NCBI GenBank assembly: GCA_944382785.1
Contig: CALWNO010000017.1
Coordinates: 1 to 47,751, forward strand
Origin: an uncultured Gemmiger sp.
GTDB taxonomy: Bacteria; Bacillota; Clostridia; Oscillospirales; Ruminococcaceae
DNA length: 47,751 nt
Reading direction: 5' to 3'
How positions within the stretch are numbered: position 1 is the first letter of the stretch; the number at the start of each line of letters is the position of its first letter. Under the pieces are notes generated by a model that was not told where the DNA came from, ran no database searches, and saw nothing but the letters and a program-made list of their open reading frames with translations. The translations under genes and the position numbers were made by a program. This document shows positions 25,103 to 32,270 of the stretch, piece after piece.

Positions 25103-26437
25103 ATGGAGTACATGACCCCCAATTTTACCAAGGATATGATCCGCACCCACAAGATCCTGATCCCCAACATGGCCGTGACCCAGTTCCGGCTCATGGCGGC
25201 GGCGCTGGAATGTGAGGGCTACAATGTGGAGGTGCTGGGCAACTGCGGCAGCGAGGTGGCCCAGCTGGGGCTGAAATACGTCCACAACGACACCTGCTAC
25301 CCCGCCCTGCTGGTCATCGGCCAGTTCATCGACGCTTTGAACAGCGGCAAGTATGACCTGAAGCACACCGCCCTGCTCATTACCCAGACGGGCGGCGGCT
25401 GCCGTGCTTCCAACTACATCAAGCTGCTGCGCAAGGCCCTGGTCAAGTCCGGCTACGGGGATATCCCGGTGGCCTCCCTGAACTTTTCCGGCCTGGAGAA
25501 GGACAGCGGCCTGCCCCTGACCCTGCCTTTGCTGCGCAAGGTCATTGCCTGCATCTTCTACGGCGACATGCTCTGCGCCCTGCGCAGCCAGGTCAAGCCC
25601 TATGAGAATAACGCCGGGGACGCCGACGCCGCCACCGAGCGGTGGATCGCCACCATCCAGGGCTGGATGCACGAGAACCGCAATTTCAGCGCCCGCGACA
25701 TGAAGAAGCAGTTCCCGGTAATCGCGGCGGACTTTGCAGCCATCCCGGTGACCCGGGTGCCCAAGGTCAAGGTGGGCGTGGTCGGTGAGATCTACGTCAA
25801 ATACTCGCCTCTGGGCAACAACGACCTGGAAAAGTTCCTGGAAAGCCAGGACTGCGAGGTGAACCTGCCCGGTCTGATGGGCTTTGTGGAGTACTGCATC
25901 GCCAACACCGAGCTGGACGTGAAGCTGTACGGCGGCAACCTGCTGAAAGCCGGCGGTGCCACCGCCCTGCTGAACTGGCTGGACGGCATCGGCAACGCCT
26001 GCAACGACGCCATGCGCAAGGCGGGCTTCTATGCCCCGGGTTCCTTCCGGGAACTGATGGAAAAGCCCAAGGGGATCATCTCCCTGGGCGCCAAGATGGG
26101 CGAAGGCTGGCTGCTCACCGCCGAGATGCTGGAACTGGTGGAGGGCGGTTACGCCAACATCGTCTGTGCCCAGCCCTTCGGCTGCCTGCCCAACCACATT
26201 GTGGGCAAGGGCATGATCAACAAGATCCGCGCCCTGCACCCGGACGCCAACATCACCCCCGTGGACTACGACCCCAGCGCCACCCGCGTCAACCAGGAAA
26301 ACCGCATCAAGCTGATGCTGGCGGTGGCCCGGGAGCGGCTGAATCATCCGGTACAGCCTTCTGCGCCCCTGACGGCGGAGGACCTGGCCGGCGGCGCCCC
26401 CACCATCCAGAGTGACGCCGTCCCTGCCGGGGTGTGA
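25103..26437 (+). CDS. 2-hydroxyacyl-CoA dehydratase-like protein (HgdB-type), partner of the activase
   Basis: This 444-residue protein resembles the HgdB/D subunit family of 2-hydroxyacyl-CoA dehydratases, with cysteine-containing stretches HNDTCYPALLVIGQF (near 65), TGGGCRASNY (near 99) and CAQPFGCLPNHI (near 353-364) that could ligate an iron-sulfur cluster. It equals the C-terminal part of the large activase fusions found in other clostridia. AAGGAGC precedes the ATG at 25103, and only 4 bases separate it from the activase, so it is a normal second gene rather than a broken end. It runs without internal stops. True dehydratases usually need two such subunits; only one is here, so the protein may be a homodimer or a regulatory relative. 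Confidence 0.78.
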   Translation: MEYMTPNFTKDMIRTHKILIPNMAVTQFRLMAAALECEGYNVEVLGNCGSEVAQLGLKYVHNDTCYPALLVIGQFIDALNSGKYDLKHTALLITQTGGGCRASNYIKLLRKALVKSGYGDIPVASLNFSGLEKDSGLPLTLPLLRKVIACIFYGDMLCALRSQVKPYENNAGDADAATERWIATIQGWMHENRNFSARDMKKQFPVIAADFAAIPVTRVPKVKVGVVGEIYVKYSPLGNNDLEKFLESQDCEVNLPGLMGFVEYCIANTELDVKLYGGNLLKAGGATALLNWLDGIGNACNDAMRKAGFYAPGSFRELMEKPKGIISLGAKMGEGWLLTAEMLELVEGGYANIVCAQPFGCLPNHIVGKGMINKIRALHPDANITPVDYDPSATRVNQENRIKLMLAVARERLNHPVQPSAPLTAEDLAGGAPTIQSDAVPAGV

Positions 26438-26468
26438 GGTTTTCCCCTGCATTTAATAACATGCAACG

Positions 26469-26510
26469 ACCCGGGGCCTTCCGTATATGGGAAGGCCCCG
26501 GGTTTTGTGT
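26469..26510 (+). terminator. Strong terminator after the activase operon
   Basis: ACCCGGGGCCTTCC (26469-26482) pairs perfectly with its complement at 26490-26503, followed by TTTGTGTTGT. Confidence 0.9.
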
Positions 26511-26612
26511 TGTCTGATTTTATGCCTCCCCTGTGTAAGGGGAGGTGCCGCGCAGCGGCGGTGGGGTTGGTTTACCACCCGGTCTACGGGTTGACGGCAA
26601 TCCGCGGTAGAG

Positions 26613-26754
26613 TCCTTCCTTTTGTGACCAAAAGGAAGCGAAAAGTCCCGCCGTTCCGATGCGGCGGTTTGCCCCGTAGGGGCAAGCAACGCGCAGCGTT
26701 GTTTCCTTAATTGGTGGCCGCGCTCAGCGGCAATCTAGAGGTTGCTACCTAAAT
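26613..26754. repeat. Dispersed intergenic repeat, copy 1
   Basis: This stretch shares several blocks with 43599-43797 in the same order and strand. First is the hairpin CTTCCTTTTG / CAAAAGGAAG (26615-26638), then a GCGAAAAGT block, then the hairpin CCGCCG / CGGCGG (26648-26667), then CAACGCGCAGCGTTG (26688-26702), then a GGCCGCGC..AGCGGC block. A hairpin of the form CCTCCCC...GGGGAGG (26525-26545) lies just before it. It contains no gene and looks like a mobile or structural repeat family. The rest of the 26438-26826 gap shows nothing else. Confidence 0.7.
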
Positions 26755-26826
26755 TTGCGGCGCCAAAAAGCGACAACCCAACGGTTGCCAGCCGTTTTCC
26801 CGGAAGCCGCAAGCAAAACAGCCCCC

Positions 26827-27441
26827 TCACACCTTCACCGTCCCATTCTGGTAGCAGTAGACCCCCTGTTCTTCAGGGTCACCGTCCCGGATGGCAGAGG
26901 CCAGATAAGCGGCCCCGCCCTGGGCGACATCCACCCGGCCGGCGCGGTCGGCATCCATGGTTCCTTTGCGGAAGAAGTCCCCGTTGACGATGTACTCGAT
27001 CTCCTTATCGCCCCGCAGGAACACCGATATATTGCCCGCAAAGGGGCGGTTGTTTTCCTCGGCCCCACACAGCTGCACCGAGTAAATGGACAGAATCGGA
27101 CCGTCACCGTCCACCTGACAGTAGAGGTCCAGATACGGGGCATAGGTCCCGGTGGTTTCCAGCGGCACGCTGACCACCACGGTGGCATCCCCGGCAAAGG
27201 AATCCACCTTGGCCCCCAGCAGCCGCTGGGCGGTATCTGCATCCACGCCCTGCCGTCCGGCGTAGTATTCCAGTGTTTCGATCCCGGTCATGGGCTCGGT
27301 GACCTGGATCTCCGCCGCAGGCTGCCCCCCGGCCTGACTGCCGCGGGGCAAAACGCCCCGGTCCGCCATCTGCAGCAGCAGTGCCAGGCCCAGGGTACCT
27401 GCCGCCAGAAATGCCAGGGACAGTATCTTGCTGTTTTTCAT
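26827..27441 (-). CDS. Hypothetical membrane-anchored extracytoplasmic protein
   Basis: This 204-residue protein starts with a single hydrophobic segment (residues 6-22, SLAFLAAGTLGLALLLQ) and no lipobox, so it is probably an anchored or secreted protein. The remainder is soluble, with a repeated beta pattern (VVVSVPLETTGTYAPYLDLY, ILSIYSVQLCGAEE, EYIVNGDFFRKGTMDAD). It has only two cysteines. I do not recognise the family. AAGGAG lies 9 bases before the ATG at 27441. The gene follows a small membrane protein on the same strand by 38 bases and probably shares its promoter at 27770-27799. Confidence 0.65.
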   Translation of the reverse strand: MKNSKILSLAFLAAGTLGLALLLQMADRGVLPRGSQAGGQPAAEIQVTEPMTGIETLEYYAGRQGVDADTAQRLLGAKVDSFAGDATVVVSVPLETTGTYAPYLDLYCQVDGDGPILSIYSVQLCGAEENNRPFAGNISVFLRGDKEIEYIVNGDFFRKGTMDADRAGRVDVAQGGAAYLASAIRDGDPEEQGVYCYQNGTVKV

Positions 27442-27479
27442 CCTGGGCTCTCCTTTCCGGAATGATCTCTGCGGAAAGT

Positions 27480-27722
27480 TCAATGCATCCCCATCACATT
27501 CTGCCCGGACTTCATTTTCGCCTGCCCGGCCAGGATCTCCCCGTCAACGGTACGGCCGTCCCCGGGGTGCGGGTTATCTGGATCGAAGGAGGCGTCGGCC
27601 TTGCGCTCCGGAATTTCTCCCCGCAGCTGCCGCCTGGCGTCAAGCTTGGCCAGCACGCGGGGCACCACCGGCGCCAGGATCACCACCACCAGCACCAGAA
27701 CCAGCCACTGCCATGCCTGCAT
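27480..27722 (-). CDS. Hypothetical small membrane protein
   Basis: This 80-residue protein has one N-terminal membrane segment (residues 5-24, WQWLVLVLVVVILAPVVPRV) and a polar, proline-rich tail of about 55 residues, so it is a single-pass protein. I see no known motif. It is the first gene after a minus-strand promoter and probably co-transcribed with the hypothetical protein downstream. A GGAGG-type ribosome site precedes the ATG. Confidence 0.6.
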   Translation of the reverse strand: MQAWQWLVLVLVVVILAPVVPRVLAKLDARRQLRGEIPERKADASFDPDNPHPGDGRTVDGEILAGQAKMKSGQNVMGMH

Positions 27723-27769
27723 ACCCGATTCCTCCTTTGCAGTAAAAACAGGATTCTTTTCTTGTTTAT

Positions 27770-27799
27770 ACTATAACAGTCCTTTCTTTTTGCCGTCAA
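27770..27799 (-). promoter_or_regulatory. Promoter of the two-gene hypothetical operon
   Basis: On the minus strand TTGACG (27799-27794) is followed after 18 bases by TATAGT (27775-27770), about 50 bases before the first start codon. Confidence 0.6.
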
Positions 27800-28046
27800 T
27801 GGGCCGGCTGCATAAAAAGCCGCCTTGAAATTGAGCGGTATCACCAATCCGCTCCTCCTGCCTTCCTGCATACAACTGTATAAAAACACAGGATCGCCCT
27901 CCGCATACCGCACTCCGGTACTGCCGGAGCACCTTTGTTTGTACGGTTTTTGGGACAGATTTCTTGCTTTTATTCACAATTTGTCCAAATTTGCCTGCCA
28001 AAATTCGGTATCCCTCCGCTTTTTCGCCGAACTTCAGCGGATTGAA

Positions 28047-28073
28047 TTGACATTTGGGGACAATGGGTATAAA
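28047..28073 (+). promoter_or_regulatory. Candidate promoter of the T-box / CstA transcript
   Basis: TTGACA (28047-28052) is followed by TATAAA (28068-28073) at a short 15-base spacing; a poorer box sits at 17 bases. It lies just upstream of the T-box leader. Between 27800 and 28046 I see nothing else of note. Confidence 0.45.
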
Positions 28074-28099
28074 TTTATAGACAGTTTCATCAGCCAAAT

Positions 28100-28466
28100 G
28101 CGACGAACAGGACATGATCCTTTTGCTCACCGCTTTCAGAAAGCCGTCGGTTGTGCGAGGCGGCAGCAAGGCGCAAAGGGGTTCTCACCTGCGAGCAGCC
28201 TGCGTGAAGGCGTACCCCCGACCGGAAGGGCCGGGATCGCTTGTAATTCAGGCCGGAATCCCACCGTTACCAGGGAGCGCGGGGGCAATGCCGGGTGCAC
28301 CGTATCCCCTGCGGCAGAGAGGCCGCTTTTGTGCGAAAGCGGCAAGCAAAGTGGTAACGCGGAAGCCTGCAGGGGGTCAGAATCCCCCGGAACAATGGGA
28401 ATTGCAAGCCTTCGTCTTTGCGAACTTCACGGAAAAACCGTGGGGCGCAAAGGCGGGGGCTTTTTT
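28100..28466 (+). promoter_or_regulatory. T-box riboswitch (tRNA-sensing leader), probable specifier CUC (Leu)
   Basis: The leader has the parts of a T-box. Stem I distal motifs are CAGAAAGCC (28137-28145) and GTGCGAG (28153-28159). The specifier region reads CTC-ACC-TGC-GAG, with the specifier CTC at 28184-28186. The T-box sequence AAAGTGGTAACGCGG is at 28348-28362; its TGGT can pair with ACCA of an uncharged tRNA. The terminator GCCTTCGTCTTTGCG (28408-28422) pairs with 28446-28460 and is followed by six T residues. A 45-base insert carrying a GGGGG/CCCCC hairpin separates the T-box sequence from the terminator, which is unusual. High uncharged tRNA-Leu would favour expression of the gene downstream. 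Confidence 0.8.
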
Positions 28467-28531
28467 CATTTCCTGCCTGCCGCATTTGGCTGCTGAGACC
28501 TGCAAAACCAAAAAAGAGGAAGGAATTATCT

Positions 28532-30226
28532 ATGAACACACTCGTGATCGTTCTCGTCGCTGCGGTGTGCCTGATCGCGGCCTACATGCTCTACGGCCGC
28601 TGGATCGCCCGCACCTGGGGCATCGACGAAAACGCCAAGACCCCGGCCGTGGTGAAAAACGACGGCAAAGACTACGTCCCCACCGACGGCTGGACCGTTT
28701 TCAGCCATCAGTTCTCCTCCATCGCGGGCGCAGGCCCTGTCACCGGTGCCATTCAGGCGGCGGTGTTCGGCTGGGTGCCGGTGCTGCTGTGGATCCTCAT
28801 CGGCGGCGTGTTCTTTGGTGCCGTCACCGACTTCGGCGCCCTGTACGCCAGCGTCAAGAATGAGGGCAAATCCATGGGCCTGCTGATTGAGAAGTACATC
28901 GGCAAGACCGGCCGCAAGCTGTTCCTGCTGTTCAGCTGGCTGTTCTGCGGCCTGGTCATCGCGGCCTTTGCCGACATGGTGGCCGGCACCTTCAACGCCT
29001 ATGACACCGAAGGCGCCCTGGTGGCTGCCGCCCAGACCAACGGCGCTGCGGGCAGCATCTCCCTGTTCTTCATCGTCTTTGCCATCCTGTTCGGCCTGCT
29101 GCAGCGCCGCCTGCACCTCACCGGCTGGAAGGAAGGCGCCGTGGGCCTGGTCTTCACCATCGCTTCTCTGGCCCTGGGCATGGTCCTGCCCTTCATCGCC
29201 AACAAGGACACCTGGATTTACATCACCTTTGTGTACATCTTCTTCACCGCCGTGCTGCCCATGTGGCTGCTGAAGCAGCCCCGTGACGCCATGACCACCT
29301 TCATGTTCATCGGCATGATCGCCGGTGCGGTGGTTGGCCTGCTGGTGGCTCATCCGTCCATGAACCTGCCCGCTTACACCGGCTTCCACAACGAAAGCCT
29401 GGGCGATCTGTTCCCCATCCTGTTCGTCACCGTGGCCTGCGGCGCCGTTTCCGGCTTCCACAGCCTGGTATCCAGCGGCACCTCCTCCAAGACGGTGGAA
29501 AATGAAAAGGATATGCTGAAGGTCGGCTACGGCGCCATGGTGCTGGAAAGCCTGCTGGCGGTCCTGGCCCTGTGCGTGGCCGGTGCTGCCGCCGCTGCGG
29601 ACGGCACCCCCGCCGCCGGCACCCCCTTCCAGATCTTCAGCTCCGGCGTGGCCGGCTTCTTTGAGATGTTCGGCGTGCCCGTCTACGTGGCCCAGTGCTT
29701 CATGACCATGTGCGTGTCCGCCCTGGCTCTGACCAGCCTGGACGCCGTCTCCCGTATCGGCCGTATGAGCCTGCAGGAACTGCTGTCCGTGGATGACATG
29801 AAGAACGCCGCCCCCTGGCGCAAGTTCTTCTGCAACACCTACGTGTCCACCATCATCACTCTGGTGTACGGCTTCATCCTGGCCAAGATCGGCTATGCCA
29901 ATATCTGGCCCCTGTTCGGCGCCGCCAACCAGCTGCTGTCCGCTCTGGTTCTGGTCACCCTGTGCGTCTTCCTGAAGGTCACCGGCCGCAGCAACAAGAT
30001 GCTGTTCCCGCCGCTGATCATCATGCTCTGCGTCACCTTCACCGCTCTGGTGCAGCGCTTGATCGCCATGATCCAGGCCTACCAGGCCGGCAGCGCCACC
30101 TTCCTGGTGGAAGGCCTGCAGCTGATCCTGGCCGTGCTGCTCATCGCCCTGGGCCTGATCATCGTCATCAACTCTCTGCGCGCTTACTTCGCCACCCGCA
30201 AGAACAGCGAAGCCAAAGCCGCCTGA
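28532..30226 (+). CDS. cstA: CstA-family carbon-starvation / peptide or pyruvate transporter
   Basis: This 564-residue integral membrane protein matches the CstA family, whose members import peptides or pyruvate. It has about 14 to 16 membrane segments. Family marks are an N-terminal AAYMLYGRWIARTWGID, the conserved DGWTVFSHQFSSIAGAGP near residues 51-68, the stretch GAVTDFGALYASVKNEG, and FHSLVSSGTSSK near 308-319. It is shorter than the 701-residue E. coli CstA, which is normal for Firmicute members. AGAGGAAGGA precedes the ATG at 28532. A T-box leader covers the upstream 400 bases, so transcription should rise when a specific tRNA, probably leucyl, is uncharged. A terminator follows the stop. 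Confidence 0.88.
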   Translation: MNTLVIVLVAAVCLIAAYMLYGRWIARTWGIDENAKTPAVVKNDGKDYVPTDGWTVFSHQFSSIAGAGPVTGAIQAAVFGWVPVLLWILIGGVFFGAVTDFGALYASVKNEGKSMGLLIEKYIGKTGRKLFLLFSWLFCGLVIAAFADMVAGTFNAYDTEGALVAAAQTNGAAGSISLFFIVFAILFGLLQRRLHLTGWKEGAVGLVFTIASLALGMVLPFIANKDTWIYITFVYIFFTAVLPMWLLKQPRDAMTTFMFIGMIAGAVVGLLVAHPSMNLPAYTGFHNESLGDLFPILFVTVACGAVSGFHSLVSSGTSSKTVENEKDMLKVGYGAMVLESLLAVLALCVAGAAAAADGTPAAGTPFQIFSSGVAGFFEMFGVPVYVAQCFMTMCVSALALTSLDAVSRIGRMSLQELLSVDDMKNAAPWRKFFCNTYVSTIITLVYGFILAKIGYANIWPLFGAANQLLSALVLVTLCVFLKVTGRSNKMLFPPLIIMLCVTFTALVQRLIAMIQAYQAGSATFLVEGLQLILAVLLIALGLIIVINSLRAYFATRKNSEAKAA

Positions 30227-30250
30227 GCAATCCATCCTATCCGAACCGAC

Positions 30251-30299
30251 AGCGCCGGGACACTCCCCCAAAAGGAGCGCCCCGGCGCTTTGTTGTTTC
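30251..30299 (+). terminator. Terminator after cstA
   Basis: AGCGCCGGG (30251-30259) pairs with CCCGGCGCT (30281-30289), followed by TTGTTGTTT. Confidence 0.7.
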
Positions 30300-30323
30300 C
30301 TGTATTTCTCTATTATAATAAGG

Positions 30324-30363
30324 AAAGGCCCGTTTCCCAATACACTAGGGAACGGGCCTTTTT
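30324..30363. terminator. Bidirectional terminator between cstA and argF
   Basis: AAAGGCCCGTTTCCC and its near-perfect complement GGGAACGGGCCTTT flank a 9-base loop. TTTTT follows on the plus strand and TTTCCTTATT on the minus strand. Confidence 0.85.
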
Positions 30364-30381
30364 GTGCTGTTATAAGCGGGT

Positions 30382-31377
30382 TCAGGCGCCCAGAGTAGCG
30401 GCCATGACCGCCTTGATGGTGTGCATCCGGTTTTCCGCTTCCTGGAACACCACCGACTGGGGTCCTTCAAAGACTTCATCGGTGACTTCCATCTCGGCGC
30501 GGCCGAACTTTTCGCCCATCTCCTTGCCCACGGCCGTCTTGTGGTCGTGGTAGGCGGGCAGGCAGTGCATGAACACTGCCTGGGGCCCGGCCTTGGCCAT
30601 GAGTTCGGCGTTGACCTGGTAGGGGGCCAGGGCCTCGATGCGCTCGGCCCACACTTCCACCGGTTCACCCATGCTCACCCACACGTCGGTATACACCGCG
30701 TCGGCACCCTTGACCCCGTCGGTGTCCTCGGTCAGGGTGATGGTGGCGCCGGTCTCGGCGGCGATGGCCTGGCACTTTTCCACCAGTTTGGGGTCCGGCC
30801 AGTAGGCTTTGGGCGCGCAGGCCACAAAGTGCAGCCCCATCTTGGAGCAGCCGATCATCAGGGAGTTGCCCATATTGTACCGGGCGTCCCCCATGTAGGC
30901 CAGGGTCAGGCCCTTCAGGTGGCCGAAGTGCTCCTTCAGGGTCAGGAAGTCCGCCAGGATCTGGGTGGGGTGGAACTCGTTGGTCAGGCCGTTCCACACC
31001 GGCACCTGGGAATACTTGGCCAGCTCCTCCACAATGGCCTGGCCGTAGCCCCGGTACTCGATGCCCTCAAACATGGAGCTGAGCACCCGGGCGGTGTCGG
31101 CGATGGATTCCTTCTTGCCGATCTGGCTGCCGGTGGGGTCCAGGTAGGTGCTGCCCATCCCCAGGTCGTGGGCGGCCACCTCAAAGCTGCAGCGGGTGCG
31201 CGTGGAGGTCTTTTCAAAGATCAGGGCCACATTCTTGCCCCGCAGGGTATCGTGGGGGATGCCCGCCTTCTTTTTGGCTTTCAGGTCTGCGGCCAGCTCC
31301 AGCAGACTCTCGATCTCGGCGGGGGTGAAGTCCAGCAGGGTCAGAAAATCCCGGCCCTTCAGATTACATTGCGCCAT
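30382..31377 (-). CDS. argF: Ornithine carbamoyltransferase
   Basis: This 331-residue enzyme joins carbamoyl phosphate and ornithine to make citrulline in arginine synthesis. Motifs are [13 protein letters not shown] (carbamoyl-phosphate site, near residues 54-66), FHPTQILAD (near 138), the ornithine-binding DVWVSMGE, and the catalytic loop MHCLPAYHD (near 275-283). Length is typical. A gene of this name can also serve catabolic arginine deiminase pathways (arcB), but two ARG boxes overlapping its promoter favour the biosynthetic role. AAAGGAGCG precedes the ATG. It is monocistronic, ending at a bidirectional terminator. Confidence 0.95.
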   Translation of the reverse strand: MAQCNLKGRDFLTLLDFTPAEIESLLELAADLKAKKKAGIPHDTLRGKNVALIFEKTSTRTRCSFEVAAHDLGMGSTYLDPTGSQIGKKESIADTARVLSSMFEGIEYRGYGQAIVEELAKYSQVPVWNGLTNEFHPTQILADFLTLKEHFGHLKGLTLAYMGDARYNMGNSLMIGCSKMGLHFVACAPKAYWPDPKLVEKCQAIAAETGATITLTEDTDGVKGADAVYTDVWVSMGEPVEVWAERIEALAPYQVNAELMAKAGPQAVFMHCLPAYHDHKTAVGKEMGEKFGRAEMEVTDEVFEGPQSVVFQEAENRMHTIKAVMAATLGA

Positions 31378-31400
31378 GGTGAACGCTCCTTTGGTTATAC

Positions 31401-31414
31401 TGCATAAATTTACA
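31401..31414. promoter_or_regulatory. ARG box 2 (ArgR operator) downstream of the argF start
   Basis: TGCATAAATTTACA forms a 14-base imperfect palindrome of ARG-box type. It lies exactly 21 bases from box 1, matching the 18-base box plus 3-base gap of known ArgR sites. Confidence 0.68.
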
Positions 31415-31421
31415 AGATTCG

Positions 31422-31435
31422 TGTATTATTATACA
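31422..31435. promoter_or_regulatory. ARG box 1 (ArgR operator) over the argF -10
   Basis: TGTATTATTATACA is a 14-base near-palindrome that covers the argF -10 box. With box 2 it forms the tandem pair expected for a hexameric ArgR repressor. Confidence 0.7.
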
Positions 31436-31456
31436 ACCATCTTCCGCAAAATGCAA
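31428..31456 (-). promoter_or_regulatory. argF promoter
   Basis: On the minus strand TTGCAT (31456-31451) is followed after 17 bases by a consensus TATAAT (31433-31428). Confidence 0.8.
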
Positions 31457-31465
31457 GGCCCGGGC

Positions 31466-31497
31466 AACAAAAAGCCGCCGGGGAAAATCCCCGGCGG
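31466..31497 (-). terminator. Terminator after the 96-residue gene
   Basis: A 9-base perfect GC stem (31475-31483 with 31489-31497) is followed on the minus strand by CTTTTTGTTG. Confidence 0.88.
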
Positions 31498-31513
31498 AAG
31501 GCTTCTTGGCTGC

Positions 31514-31804
31514 TTATTTGGTTTCCTTGAGCTGGCCGCGCAGCATGATATCGCCGAAGGAGAGGGCGTTGAACAGCCCCACCTTGTTGGCCTGGCGGAC
31601 GATGCGCTCGGGCAGAGGTTTGGAGTCATCGGTGGACAGCAGGATGATGTGGACCTTGTCGGCCACGTCAATGCCGTTTTCCTTCTTGGTGGTCAGGATC
31701 TGCAGGTAGACGATATAGGGGTCCGTCATGTTGCCGTAGTAGATGTCATTGCCGCAGCGCACCAGCGGGCGGCCTTTATAGGTCAGCTGAGGGGTAAAAG
31801 CCAT
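31514..31804 (-). CDS. Conserved small protein of unknown function (96 residues)
   Basis: This 96-residue soluble protein begins MAFTPQLTYKGRPLVRCGN and ends with a basic tail. It has no signal, membrane segment or known motif; a central IYYGNMTDPYIVYLQILTT stretch suggests a compact beta-rich fold. The pattern is familiar from other gut clostridia, but I know no function. Although it follows the glycan operon on the same strand, it has its own promoter (31901-31873) and a palindrome just inside the transcript (31836-31857). It is therefore a separately controlled gene, not simply the operon's last member. A strong terminator follows. Confidence 0.75.
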   Translation of the reverse strand: MAFTPQLTYKGRPLVRCGNDIYYGNMTDPYIVYLQILTTKKENGIDVADKVHIILLSTDDSKPLPERIVRQANKVGLFNALSFGDIMLRGQLKETK

Positions 31805-31835
31805 AGGAATACCTTCTTTCACTGGGGAATATATG

Positions 31836-31857
31836 ATACAAAATGCCAGTTTTGTAT
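31836..31857. promoter_or_regulatory. Palindrome in the leader of the 96-residue gene
   Basis: ATACAAAA (31836-31843) and TTTTGTAT (31850-31857) form a perfect 8-base inverted repeat with spacer TGCCAG. It begins about 10 bases after the predicted transcription start, so it could be a repressor site or an RNA hairpin. Confidence 0.5.
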
Positions 31858-31872
31858 TTTTGATGATACGAA

Positions 31873-31901
31873 ATTAGTATACCATACATATGCCCCTCTG
31901 A
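31873..31901 (-). promoter_or_regulatory. Promoter of the 96-residue gene
   Basis: On the minus strand TTGTCA (31901-31896) and TATACT (31878-31873) are exactly 17 bases apart. Confidence 0.72.
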
Positions 31902-31906
31902 CAAGG

Positions 31907-32269
31907 TCACAGGTCCAATTTCTCCCGTTCCACCTTTTCCCGGTCCAGGGCCACCTGTTCGGTGAGGATGCGCAGCCGGGAATCCATCTGGCTGATGCGG
32001 ATGGACAGGAAGAACTGTTTGGCCAGCAGCAGGAAGATGATGACGATATACACAAAGTTGATGGGGCTCTGGAAGCCCAGCAGGCGGGAGGCCCAATAGG
32101 CGATGCCGGGGAAGATGGCCAGCACCAGCAGCACCACGCTGAACAGCAGCCAAAAGATGGTATCCTCGATCTGGACTTTGGCGCGGCGTACCCGCATGAG
32201 CACATACAAAGCGGTGACCAGGCTGCCCACGATGAGGCAGACCCGGATGATCATTTGGTCGAACAACAT
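31907..32269 (-). CDS. DUF2304 family membrane protein
   Basis: This 120-residue protein has three membrane segments (about residues 5-25, 36-58 and 71-90) and a charged C-terminal helix (RISQMDSRLRILTEQVALDREKVEREKLDL) that looks like a short coiled coil. DUF2304 proteins are usually found beside GT2 glycosyltransferases that make lipid-linked sugars, as here: the GT2 stop is one base upstream. It likely supports that enzyme at the membrane, possibly as a partner for a polyprenyl-phosphate sugar step. It is the last gene of the glycan operon. Confidence 0.82.
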   Translation of the reverse strand: MLFDQMIIRVCLIVGSLVTALYVLMRVRRAKVQIEDTIFWLLFSVVLLVLAIFPGIAYWASRLLGFQSPINFVYIVIIFLLLAKQFFLSIRISQMDSRLRILTEQVALDREKVEREKLDL

Positions 32270-32270
32270 C

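Noticed and set aside
22021-25194. A 1057-codon minus-strand frame
   Set aside because: It mirrors the activase gene and has low-complexity His/Gly/Gln composition with no recognisable motif.
26507-26710. A 67-codon plus-strand frame after the activase operon
   Set aside because: It lies in the dispersed repeat and has no coding features.
27825-28496. A 223-codon plus-strand frame before cstA
   Set aside because: It covers the T-box leader and terminator and has no ribosome site or motif.
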